64,000 nt of DNA from Acanthochlamys bracteata (Eukaryota > Streptophyta > Magnoliopsida > Pandanales > Velloziaceae), in NCBI GenBank assembly GCA_019914995.1, contig CM034134.1:4596463-4660462 (forward strand), read 5' to 3'. This document shows positions 53,741 to 64,000 of the stretch, in pieces; positions within the stretch are counted from its first letter, which is position 1; the number at the start of each line of letters is the position of its first letter. The notes under the pieces were generated by a model that saw only the letters and a program-made list of their open reading frames with translations, made no database searches and was not told the DNA's origin. Position numbers and translations under genes: made by a program.

Positions 53741-53745
53741 GATCG

Positions 53746-53758
53746 AGGAACAAGCTAG
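53746..53758. repeat. 13-bp target-site duplication (right)
   Basis: AGGAACAAGCTAG, identical to 52265-52277. Confidence 0.9.
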
Positions 53759-54185
53759 TTTTTAGGGGCTGCTGAAGATTTGATGAAAAGCCTTCTGAAG
53801 TCACTCGAGAACGACTATTATACCACAATCAGAGCCGATTTCAAAGATGATTCTGATCGTGTATGAGCACAATCTTCATAATATTTGTATAGTAGCATTC
53901 AGAATAAACTTTCCAACAAGAAGGAGATCAAACGGCTCATCAACAAAGCTCCGAAAAATCAACAACAAAGTGATAAGAAAATCATCCATATATACACACT
54001 AACAAGACCCGATTGCATATTTAGAAGGCTATTTCGATGGTCTAGGTCATTTAGTTGGCACCAAAATTTGAAACAGATCCAATCAATATAAAGGATTCAA
54101 CATACATCAACAAAAGAAACAATGTTGATCGACTAGGGTTTCAAGATTGTTGTACATGCTAAATTGATCCATTTGCCATGTTTGA
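53759..54185. other. Spacer between LINE and Tekay-like element, no gene seen
   Basis: Moderately AT-rich sequence with a 68-codon open frame (53885-54091) that has no recognised domain. No RNA gene or element end seen. Confidence 0.4.
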
Positions 54186-56925
54186 TGTCACGACCCAACC
54201 CAAGTGTCATGACTGGCATTGGACTAAACCAAACCCAAGCAAAGTCCAACCCAAGCAAAGTCCAGCCCAATAAACGTACAAGAATTGAATTCAAAAACAA
54301 TACACATAAAAATTTTCAAAAAAAATTCGACAGAACCTTGTTTGAAAAATCAAGGAAAAACCTTATTTAAATAAACTAAAATCACAATACCACAACTTCT
54401 TATAAACTACACCAAGACAAAATAAAAACACGCAAAAGATTTAACAACTTATACAAACGCTATATGCGGTAATAAATCTCAAGGAAAGGGGAAAACAAAT
54501 AAATCAACAATCGAGTGCTAAGCCGATAATTTACAAACAATAATAAGAATAGTACAGTCCCTCGAGTGTCACAGAGCCAACTAAATGAAATATGAAACGA
54601 TTAACATACCCATGACGTTTCTTCAATCCACGACTACGGAGTCCACTAAATTCAAATAAAATCTTGTAAAGACTGGGGAAGGACAAAGAAAAGAAAAAGT
54701 TTGACCCTAGTCTCAGTGAGGTGAAAAGCAGATGCACCATTTTGAGATTTCTAATGCATTTTCTAATATTTGATTTCTATATTTCTATATGTAGAAAATG
54801 CAAGGATTGTCAATATCATTCCTACCAAATCCTAAATCGTCCAATACCAACTCAATCCTCAGTAGAGAGGATACGATAAGAATGAGATGCAACACACAAT
54901 AATCCATTCCTTTTATGAAGTTATTATGTTATGCAGATTTCCTATTTTTATTATACATAGTTATGCGTATACCAGACAATCGACTACATATTTTTTCCAA
55001 GGTCATATGTATCTTTATGTATGTCAACATACCATGCGCTCATTTCAAGACCATAATATATATACATAATATATCCACACCAGCAAGCATATGATAATAA
55101 TATATGCAATGCATCAGAATCAGCCATATCACTTATGTGACCGAGTGAGACCAAATCTCGAACTCGCATCACGTCACTATACATATCACACAAGCATACA
55201 TACATAATAACTTTATATATCAGAGTCAAACCAGCTCAGTGTGCAATATGCCCTAAGATCCACCGGCTATCCATATCTCATAGCTCGATGCCCAGTATAT
55301 TCTAGGACTCATTGGCTATCTATATATCTCGGTGCCCAGTATGTCTTGGGATCCAACGTATATGCAAGCATCTATAATATAGGTTAATGCAGTACTTGTC
55401 AGGTTCTGCATTTTCCCATACCAATGCAGTCCTTAACAAGTAGGTGCAATATAATACGCTTTCACACAATAAACATGCTATGCCCAATGCATTCAAATGC
55501 TATCATAATTGTACTTATGCATGCTTGAAATATAAGCAGTAATATGTACGTCAAACATATTCTATAATCATACCACCTAGGTTCATAAATGCTAGCATGA
55601 TTTTATAATAATAATTATGATGTTATATAAGCATGATCTACAACTGATGCATTACATGCAAAAACTCCTACAAGATGTCCAGTAGTTCATACCATTGAAT
55701 CTTTAAAGTACTAAGCCATTAAATGCAACATGCTTTCTAAGTTAGTTCGTCATGGATCTTATACGAATATGCTTCACACAAGATATATAATATAGCATGA
55801 GAGATAATTAAACCAAAATATAGAAAGTGACAAGTTATGCCAAAGTTCTAAGAAGTTGTTACCTGTACCCAAAAAGCCTAACGATATAACTGAAAAAACA
55901 AACGCACAGTAACCCTCACATGAGGTCCATAAAATTTATATAAGTCTACGGACACTAATCTGCATCACTCGGCTCCAAGACACTCGTGCAATCCTAATGC
56001 ATATGCAAGAACATTCATTACTCTAATACACCAAGTGAAGTCTAAACTCCCCATTCATAACACATGGCATAACTAAATTCAAAGTTTAAAACAAAATTGC
56101 CCCATTACGTACGCTCCAGGATTTCATTCGCTTTTTATTCACTATACGGTTATTGCTAACATTAATATGTTCAACAGCTTACCAAATAAACGAGACGATT
56201 TGAGTCCAACTCGATTTCGCATAACAACAACAAACTACGGATTCTCCATCAAAGGATCACCTAAGGTAAAATGAGTAAAAACTAATCCAATAATAAGTTC
56301 AAGGTTCAAAACAACCACACAAAAAAAAAAAAAAAAAAACAATACGCTTACCTCGGCCAAGAGCTCGCTGGCTTGCCGGATTCTAGCAAGGGTTCCGCCC
56401 AGATGGAAAATCAATGGCAAAAGATTCTTGAAGGATAGGAAGGCTCAACAGAAGAAACGGCAAAAGCCATACTAGCCGCCAGTTGCCAGAATCGGCCGAT
56501 TGGAGCTTGCTTGAAATTCACGCGTCGAAGTCGAAAACTATGAAATTGAGGGAGGGAAAAGCCACAACAGGATGAGCGGAGAAAAGCTCGCATGCGCACG
56601 ATAATAGCAGCAATAACGCACGGCCGGAGTAATCCGACGGAGCTATAACGCACGGCCGAAGTAAGCTCGCATGCGCTCAGTGGCGACGATAATAGCAGCA
56701 ATGGTAGAGGAGAGCACAAGAAAAGCTAGAGGGCAACGGCAAGGACGAGAAGGAGCATGCGCGGGCGTGGGAATAGGCACAACAGCACTATTGGGTGGAG
56801 TAAGGAAAAGAAAGAAAAAAATGAGATAAGCCTAGGGAGAAAGAAAATTAAAATGGAAGAATAAGATGGTATGGCTTTTACTTGGGCTTGACCCAATTAG
56901 CCCAAACAAGGCCTAGGTTATCACA
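54186..56925 (-). repeat. 3' LTR of the Tekay-like element (2.74 kb)
   Basis: Bounded by TGTCACGACCC on the plus-strand left and GGTTATCACA on the right. It shares the first ~335 bp and the last ~750 bp (plus coordinates) with 60928-62610, for example CATGACTGGCATTGGACTAA and GCGGTAATAAATCTCAA. The middle (about 54560-55900) has little match in the other LTR, so one LTR gained or the other lost ~1 kb. It includes a minisatellite at 55236-55360 and an A-run at 56322-56339. Confidence 0.8.
55236..55360 (-). repeat. LTR minisatellite, CCCAGTATGTCTTGGGATCC-type units
   Basis: About three units of 55-60 bp: TGCAATATGCCCTAAGATCC, GCCCAGTATATTCTAGGACTC, GCCCAGTATGTCTTGGGATCC, each followed by (A/C)(A/C)(C/T)GGCTATC(C/T)ATAT-like sequence. 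The position corresponds to the GCCTCGCCGGGA array of the LTR at 4556-6110. Confidence 0.65.
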
Positions 56926-59900
56926 ATATAATCCTTAACAAAAATTCTTCCTCGAATTTCCAAATAAAAGATTGGACCCATAGTTCATAAATTCGGACGA
57001 TCCAACGACACCTTTCTCCAAGCGCCACATTCCTATCCACACAAGGCAACATTGAACCTAAGTCTAAGAGTGATATATTCGAACAAGGTCTCACCACCAT
57101 ACAGGATCTTAGTCAGGTAGCATGACGTACAATTCCTCTATTTCATGATATATGCAACATCATCCATAGATATTTTAAGTTAATGCGAATTTCTCGCGGT
57201 CAAATCACACAATATACGAAGGTAGATTTAACTCAAATCAAGCAGATAAGAATTTCTATAATAACCAAAAGTTTCTTCTTGAATTTGAGATAATTCCTAA
57301 AACAATTTAGCTATGAAACCATCAAAGAACATGTACCCTTATCAAGCAATCACCGAATAGCATCATCCCCCATACCAATGATCACTACAACCCAAATCCA
57401 TTCACAATCAAATCAATGTACTATAGGAAAAATAAATTCCAAAACTAGCCGCAACGTTCGACTCCCTCGAGGTTCCTACCACTCGTTCACGACGATAAAT
57501 CAAATAATCACGTGACACTCTTACAATAACAAAACCTCAACATCAAAGAACTACTTTAAAAATAATTCTAAAATATACAGGAAAGATTTCTTAGGAACTG
57601 ACTAACAAAAAAATCTCGAGTAAAAGAGGTTTGTTGATGAAAAACATCGAGCCTTTACACTTCTTCATATTGTCAAATTTAGCAGGACCTTATGCATCCT
57701 CGAGAGGTGCCCTAAAGTGTTCCAATACATCAAAGGCTCAGTCTATTCCAAATCATCTAGCAAAGATTGAATTCCATTTGAAAAGTGTACAGACACTGCA
57801 CCTTGTTAGGATGTTTTTGAAACATCTATGTGCTCCTTGCTGAAACCTATAATGAAGTCAAGGGTCTAGATATCAACCGAAAACATAGGACTCCAAGAAG
57901 AACTTAACTCTTTGTAGATGGTTTAGATCCTTCGACGAGGTAAACTTGATCACTGCGTTGGGGATAAAAAACGAAGGCCCACAAAAGAAAGATAAGCTGT
58001 TGAAGGCTCACACATTTAACATCCCCAAAAATCCTTCTCGGTTGCCATGGACTTCTAACTTACTACACAGTAAATCTCTAAGTCTAGATTCTGTTGCAAT
58101 ATGGTTGATTGGCTTCCAAAGGTGGTAGTAAATCTAGAACTAACGCCTGACTATTTATGGGTAGATTAGAGGACATGTTATTCAAGAGGCGATGGGTATC
58201 ACACGGTCGACCAATAGTCCTAGCTTTCATCCTCCACGAGAAGAAATCAAACAATTCTTATTGTTTGTCACATAAAACCAAAATACCATTTTTAAATGAG
58301 AAAGACAAGGTACAAATTAGATATCCTTCCTATAAGGCTTAGAGCCGAACAATGTTTAATTAACGAGTACATTATTCACCAATAAAAATTCGACATCAAT
58401 TCGTTAAACACCACCAAGAGAAACACTTTCAGGCTATAAGCGTAACCATTAGTTGATCGTGAGCCCGTTTGGTTATAAGCAAATATCTAAACAAGCGTAA
58501 GAAAACTAATCAAAAGTAGAACCTCATTAGAAGCAAATCACATCGGTAAACACATTATCCGAGGACTTAGATAAAAGAACATCTACTAAAATATATAAAA
58601 ATTTTTGCTCTTAGTTTTAAATTATTTCTAATTGAATTCTCAATAACAGGCACTAAATTTTATAACAATGCATAAGTCCACGCATCAATCTACTGAAGGA
58701 TGGATGAGATTCTTTGGAAACAAAACTTATCTTTAACACAAACATGCAGCTTTAGCATAGTTAATGCATACATTTACAAAATTAAAATCGGGTCTAACAA
58801 AAGTATTAGAGCCATAACACAAATGAATCCTTCTAATATGATTACAAAACTACGAATAAGAAATATATTTTAAGCTACTAGCTGCATCAATTAGTTGATA
58901 TACAAAAATAATAAATAGAATAATTCAAAAATGCTCAACTGTAAATATAACAAAACTAGTGAAGATGACATTCTCATTAACAACAAAAGCACATAATTAA
59001 ACAAGTTATTCTATGGCCCAAGTAGAAGAACTCTCACTCAAAAGAAAATAATCTATATAATCACAAGTCAAATTCGACTTTAACAAATTCTCAAAACCAT
59101 GAATTAATCAGTTAAGCGACTAATAAGTCCATTAAGAAAACATGCCTTTAATCACAAATCGAGCTACTAGAAATGATGCATCAGTATAACATATCAATTG
59201 CAAAAGTTAAGATCATAGACAATAGGAGTATAATGAGAAAACTACTACAACCATCACTAAAGGAAGAAAAGAAATATGGGATTCATTTGATTCTATCTTC
59301 ACTAACTAAAATGAGTCTGAGGCAAACAATTTAAATTTAGAAGAGCCTTTAGAAATAGGAGAAACGAAAGATAAACATCCCTAGTGATATTACAAAGGGA
59401 TGCAAGGAACCTCATCTACCAATAAGTATTTACTATAACGAAGATTGCACCAATAAATATCAATCAAGAGTTGTAAACCATTAAACATGTGTAGCGAAAC
59501 ACTTAAATAGTAGAGTAAAACTCTATTGCTAGAATGCTCGGGTCTTAACTAACCTAAACCTTAGAAGTCCAATAATCATCAAATTACTAATACTATCATC
59601 TATTTGAAATAGTCAAAAAGATATGTACAACAAGCCAAAAGAGATTAAAAAATCAAATATCTCACGAAAACGACATTAAGACTAGAGATGCCTAGTACGA
59701 TTTTGTTTGCACTTACGGAAATCCAAAAACATATGAGATATTAACCAAACAATAAAGAACTAGTAAATATGCATGCAAATAATGAAATAACAATTAGACA
59801 AGTAAATATTCACCAAATGATTTAACTAATAAAAGGGTCTTAATGATTAGCAGCAACTTAAAATACCCTAATACTTTCAAAAATGAGTAACTAACTGTGT

Positions 59901-60908
59901 AATTGAACAACAAAGACCAACTCAATAGAGCGTAATCAATTCATGATCAAGTAAAATAGAGAAATATCTTGGTATGCTAAGATTGTCATGCAATAAGAAA
60001 TGATTTTCATAAGAATATAAATAGTTAGGCAATAAATAAGTTCTTAAGAAAGTAGTAGTCTAGAGAATGAACAACGAAATGAATAGAAACAAATTATCCT
60101 ACAAATACAAATAATAAGCGAACAAATAATCAAATAACAATAGTACCAATCACTAACCCAACAATAATTAAGATCACTAGTTAACTCAATAGTAATTAAC
60201 GCTAGTCAACAAACCAACAACAATAATGCTAATTGATAAACCAATCCAGATAAATGCCATCCAACGAACTAAAGTAAATATCAATTAACTATTAATTATT
60301 TATTTATTTAGTTATTTTATCATTATTATTTTAATAATGATCAATCACTAAGTCTCTAATAATTATTACCAATTAATGAATTCAACACACACCAATTAGA
60401 AAACATCCAATCATCATGCTATTTCAACCCAATCCACTTAATTTATAAACTTGTAATTAACACTTGTCGTAATAGCATCGGATGTCTCCTTCTCTCTGTA
60501 GTTTACAACACATCTACTACAGCACACATATGGTCAAACGTCAAAGTAATAGCACTAAGTGCACCACCTGGCTATACTGAGGCAGATCCTTCACGTGGTG
60601 CGCATGATCCCACAGGCTGCATGACACTTAATATAGCCATTAAAATTTCCGTGGATAGGAATACAATAACTTAATATTCAACTATAGCTAAAAGTACCAA
60701 CACAAGGCTTTGGATGCGTATATGTTTGGTCCATTATTTAGTAGGCACGAACCTTACAACACCGTAGATCACCTAAGCATTACATAATAATAGAAAATCT
60801 AAATACGAACGCTAGCATTGACGTGGTAGCCTAAATTAAACACGAATACAATTGAAATGTAGGATGCTAATGAAGTAATCCTATGGCTCTACAACCTCTT
60901 AAAATCGA
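56926..60908 (-). repeat. Core of the Tekay-like element, no recognisable coding domain
   Basis: AT-rich on both strands. The only longer frames (57631-57843, 57946-58128, 58157-58342 on the plus strand) have ordinary composition but no gag/pol motif and lie antisense to the element. Minus-strand frames are short. A family-specific noncoding core, as in LARD elements, fits best. Confidence 0.5.
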
Positions 60909-60927
60909 CTATGCTATGATACTATTT
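60909..60927 (-). promoter_or_regulatory. Primer-binding site, initiator tRNA-Met type (degenerate)
   Basis: On the minus strand, GGGATGTGACA ends the 5' LTR and is followed by AAATAGTATCATAGCATAG. This is a mutated form of TGGTATCAGAGCATAG, complementary to the initiator tRNA-Met 3' end. It fixes the element on the minus strand. Confidence 0.75.
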
Positions 60928-62610
60928 TGTCACATCCCAACCCAAGAGTCATGACTGGCATTGGACTAAACCAAACCCAAGCAAAGTCCAGCGCAATACG
61001 CCTACAAGAATTGAATTAAAAAATAATACACGTAAGAAATTTCAAAAACATTTCGGCAGAACCTTCTTTGATAAATTAAGGAAAAACCTAATTGAAATAA
61101 ACTAAGATTGCAATACCACAAGTTATAAACTACATTAAGATAAAATAAAACACGCAAAAGACTTAACAACTAATACAACCACTACATGCGGTAATAAATC
61201 TCAACAAAAGGAGAAAACAAATAAATCAACAATTGACATGTATTACAAAATCTATGCTGTGGTTTCTCCGTATAATAGTATTCTATAATGCCATAATCAT
61301 ACGCATAGACATGTATTACAAAATCTATCAACATAATAACCTGAGAGAATTAGTCCCATGAAATGCTAGCGCGCCCTTATGACTTATTATTATGATTCTC
61401 ATGTAGGACTGTGTTGTACACATATACGCTTATACCACACATCTAATAGTTTGACAAGCATAGGACATCATACTATTTAATTTTCTATAACTCTAGCATG
61501 TTATCGTGCATAAGTAGAAATTTGAAATAATACAATAACCTACTTATTTACTAGCATGCTTTTACATATACTTCAACATTATTTATACACGAGCACGCAT
61601 CATGTAAGCACTACAAAAATGAAGGAGCCAATAGTAATGCACAGATATTGGCAAGGTGTAGTAGATGTTACTTGCGTTGAAAACCTAATGGTAGAGCTAA
61701 GAAGCAAAAGACGCAAGAACCTCTCACCTGGTGTCCACGCATTCAACTACATCTGTAAGCTATCCCAATTCACACCATTTTTTACTTAATTGTTTGTCCA
61801 GTTCCTATACAGATAATTATCATTATCACCTAATTGTTAACCAAAAATCAGATCGTATTTCGTTTTGCAAATCTAAGTTGATTATATAACCAATTTTGCG
61901 CCAAAGTGCTATCACAATCCAAAATTCGATTATTCAACCATTCATCTGATTTCTAATAACTACATCATTAATGCTAATTAGCTAGTTCAAGAGCTTACCA
62001 ACAAAACGAGATGATCGAAGCCCCAACAGGTTTCGCTTCTTTTCGAGGAAACATATCAATTTACGATCCAAGAATACCTAAGACAAAATGAGACTAGCCC
62101 AAGAATTTGGCCTACCTCATGCGTGAGGACCACTGGCTCACTGCATTCCGGCAAAAGTTAGGGTTCCGACCAGAGGGGAAACTTCAACAGCAAAAAAGAG
62201 CATCAACAACAATAGGACTCAATAATGGCGTCAGCGAAGCAAGAAGCAAACTCCAACGGCTGGATTCGCCTAAAACAACGCTAGCGCGGTGGACTAGCTT
62301 GTCCCGGTGTCGTAGCAAAAATTCGACCCAATTGAAAAAAGGAACGATTTATCAAGGCAAGGAGACCGTTTGTTGTAGCTCAGACATCCAAATTGTCTGT
62401 GAGAAGCTCCTCTGAAGAAAAATCGTTACCAGATTTGGGGGGGGGAGGGGGGGGGTTTTGACAAGAAATGGTGTTGATTAGAGAACAGTTGATAGGAGAA
62501 GAAAAGGAGTGAAGGGAGAAATAAAAAATTAAAAAAGAATGCTAACATAAAAACGTAAGGCACATTGGCTTAACTTGGGCTTATAGCCCAACAGGTATTG
62601 GGATGTTACA
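60928..62610 (-). repeat. 5' LTR of the Tekay-like element (1.68 kb)
   Basis: Bounded by TGTCACATCCC (plus left) and GGGATGTTACA (plus right), so the two ends form an 11-bp inverted repeat with one mismatch. It is homologous to 54186-56925 at both ends. A short tandem duplication of GACATGTATTACAAAATCTA occurs at 61236 and 61309. A G-tract at 62437-62456 lies near its 5' end. Confidence 0.8.
62437..62456 (+). repeat. G-run (nearly 20 consecutive G)
   Basis: Two long G-runs separated by a single A, followed by TTTTG. This is the longest G-tract in the window. It could fold as a G-quadruplex or be an assembly/homopolymer artefact. Located in the 5' LTR. Confidence 0.8.
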
Positions 62611-64000
62611 CTTATAATCATTTGCATACGCTAGTCAGGCTAATGATGTTGCGATTATATATATAAAGCATTTACTCATCTATATACAACTGAATATGCA
62701 ATATTGTCGACGACCCACTCTTAGGTGAATTGTGCATCGGAAAAGAACAGAAAGGATGTGACCGATTATGAAATTGTCAGAAAATAGACTAACAAAATAG
62801 ACCAAAAAAAAAATCATTTGAGAACATTACAAAAATGAGTCACCAACTAAAATTTGAAAACTACGAAATCCCATAAAAAGGTAGGTATTAATAAAAATGG
62901 ACTTGTTTTATTTGTTATACAAGAGGAAGGTATTACCTACCAAAGGATAACTTATTTTCATCAAGTGATTTGATTTGGCTTTTAAGTGTTAATTTCTTTA
63001 TTATTGGTTCAAAGTAATGAACTAAAATTTCAAGGATACTACAAGAATTTGAGAGAAAAAGCTAAAATGAAGATGGAAAACCAACCACAAATAAAAAAGA
63101 GAATTTTTCTCTAATTTGTAATTTTTAAAGTTTTTTTAAATGCAAGACTTTTGAAGATTCTTTGGGAATTTTGAGGATTTTGTTTGCTCCAACATTAATC
63201 ATATTTGTTGAAATTCAAAAAAAAAAGAAACAATTTAAAGGACAGAAAGGAAAAATTGAATTTATAAAATTTTGAAAAACTTTAGCAAAGAAAAACAAGT
63301 TTATGTATGCGTGATGCTTGTGATGAGCACCAAAGTGAGCGTTTGAAGTTTTTAAAAAAGCTTTTTTGAATAAAATTTATTTTGAAGTTTTATACAAAAA
63401 TAAATCTAGTCTTTTATTTTAAAAAAATAAAATTTGAATATATAAATATATGTATAATGTATAGTTTATTTGTACTTTATAGAATTTTTTTCAAATTAAA
63501 ATACTGTAAAGAATTTATTAGTGAAATTTTTTAGATTAAAGTGCACTATCATAAGCACCTCATAAGAATAACGACAAGCAGTAAGTAGGATTGTTTATGA
63601 GAAGTTGATTCGTATGGTTAGTACAGACATGGGGACGGGAAATTTTGCGCAAGTATTCTTCGAAAAAGCGATTTACTTGGAATGGTGGTTGTTGATGTGT
63701 AATGGGTTGGAAGGCTTCAAACTAACGTGGCTTAACTTTTTCCTTTTTTTCCTGTTTAAATGTTGTCAAAGAACCGTGTTGGTACCCAAAAATTAATTTT
63801 AATAATAATAATAATAATTAAAAATTATGATTCATAAGTGCACTAATTGTTAATTAAGCGTGTGAGCAGGCTACTACACAATGAAATCGAAGTATGAACA
63901 AACATTAGAATATTTATGTACTATTTCACTAAACAGAGACTTCTTGCAAAATAATAGTAAAATGTACTATCCTGGATTTTTGTTAGCAGTATATTTGGCC
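62611..64000. other. AT-rich flank with (ATA)n microsatellite, no gene seen
   Basis: Mostly A/T with long T- and A-runs (63121-63480). An (AAT)n microsatellite of about seven units lies at 63799-63819. A 63-codon frame at 63605-63796 shows no domain. No element ends recognised. Confidence 0.45.

Larger units (their letters stand above)
52278..53745 (+). mobile_element. 5'-truncated RTE-type LINE
   Basis: The insertion begins exactly at a codon of the RT domain (EVREALEKMKMRNAIGPDEI) and runs to a (TTG)n tail, GGATAAAGACTTAGTTTGTT then GTTGTTG. The tail and wording match plant RTE-clade LINEs, not L1. A perfect 13-bp target duplication flanks it. RT blocks are legible across frames: MNYRGIKLMSHIMKLW (52500), RDLRRKLFIYL in place of the GRSTTEAIFLL block, YDRVHR and VLWWVLERK (52705-52750), SLALSPTYM near 52865. 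The post-RT part is best preserved. The truncation is typical of incomplete target-primed reverse transcription. Confidence 0.9.
54186..62610 (-). mobile_element. Tekay/Del-like Ty3/gypsy element without recognisable pol (LARD-like)
   Basis: Two LTRs in the same orientation bound a 4.0-kb core. On the minus strand the order is 5' LTR (62610-60928), PBS (about 60925-60909), core, PPT region with TTCGAGGAAGAATTTTTG (about 56960-56943), 3' LTR (56925-54186). LTR ends read TGT(G/A)A...on one side and GGG(A/T)(T/C)GTGACA on the other. No gag, RT or integrase motif is readable in the core, so it is either a large nonautonomous derivative or an extremely decayed copy. Flanks TTTGA (54181-54185) and CTTAT (62611-62615) do not form a clear 5-bp duplication. 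Confidence 0.7.

Noticed and set aside
56235..56719. 61- and 102-codon minus-strand frames as genes
   Set aside because: They lie in the GC-rich leader part of the Tekay-like LTR and have no recognised domain; the run of Phe comes from the A-run at 56322.
54181..62615. 5-bp target duplication for the Tekay-like element
   Set aside because: TTTGA and CTTAT agree at only two of five positions.

Overview
This window reads as flowering-plant nuclear DNA. It is AT-rich, has almost no intact reading frames, and is packed with decayed plant transposable elements nested inside one another. No bacterial, organellar or viral gene block is visible, and I see no rRNA, tRNA or CRISPR array. The only host-type gene I can name is a broken copy of a SnRK1-activating protein kinase (GRIK/SnAK family) at 22.65-24.67 kb. 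The species cannot be fixed from the sequence alone.

Layout. 1-1.25 kb: intergenic sequence with a purine-biased degenerate GCATTAG-type array. 1.28-3.69 kb: a decayed PIF/Harbinger transposon on the minus strand (Myb/SANT-like partner protein and DDE transposase). 3.99-4.56 kb: an unrecognised coding remnant. 4.56-6.1 kb: an LTR of a Tekay/Del-like Ty3/gypsy family. 6.1-12.45 kb: a plus-strand Athila-like element with a 2.4-kb Ty1/copia (SIRE-like) solo LTR inside it. 12.45-14.06 kb: a minus-strand Athila-like pol fragment. 14.06-17.01 kb: a plus-strand Ty3/gypsy copy with an RT-to-integrase deletion. 17.0-18.64 kb: an unnamed repeat, called R here. 18.649-21.485 kb: a minus-strand Athila-like element with a perfect 5-bp target duplication and a large internal deletion. 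21.5-22.6 kb: LTR-like debris.

22.65-29.1 kb: the kinase pseudogene, split by a minus-strand Ty3/gypsy insertion. 29.98-45.2 kb: remains of two CACTA (En/Spm) families, with a Transposase_24-type gene, a TNP2-type transposase, subterminal repeats and a four-arm inverted array. A SIRE-like copia element (38.92-44.78 kb) sits inside the second CACTA. 45.2-48.96 kb: a second copy of repeat R, split by a SIRE-like solo LTR and by an insert made of two ~388-bp units. 49.25-51.97 kb: a pair of diverged direct repeats. 52.278-53.745 kb: a 5'-truncated RTE-type LINE with a perfect 13-bp target duplication. 54.186-62.610 kb: a minus-strand Tekay/Del-like element with two LTRs, a primer-binding site and a 4-kb core without recognisable pol. 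62.6-64 kb: AT-rich DNA with no gene seen.

The genes do not act together as a pathway. The interest lies in insertion history: several boundaries can be placed to the base from target-site duplications and from paralogous 'empty' copies inside the same window. Several families also occur as opposite-strand pairs, which could give double-stranded RNA if transcribed through. I found no convincing new molecular system. The best leads are the four-arm array beside the CACTA transposase, repeat R, and the unidentified ~388-bp-unit insert.
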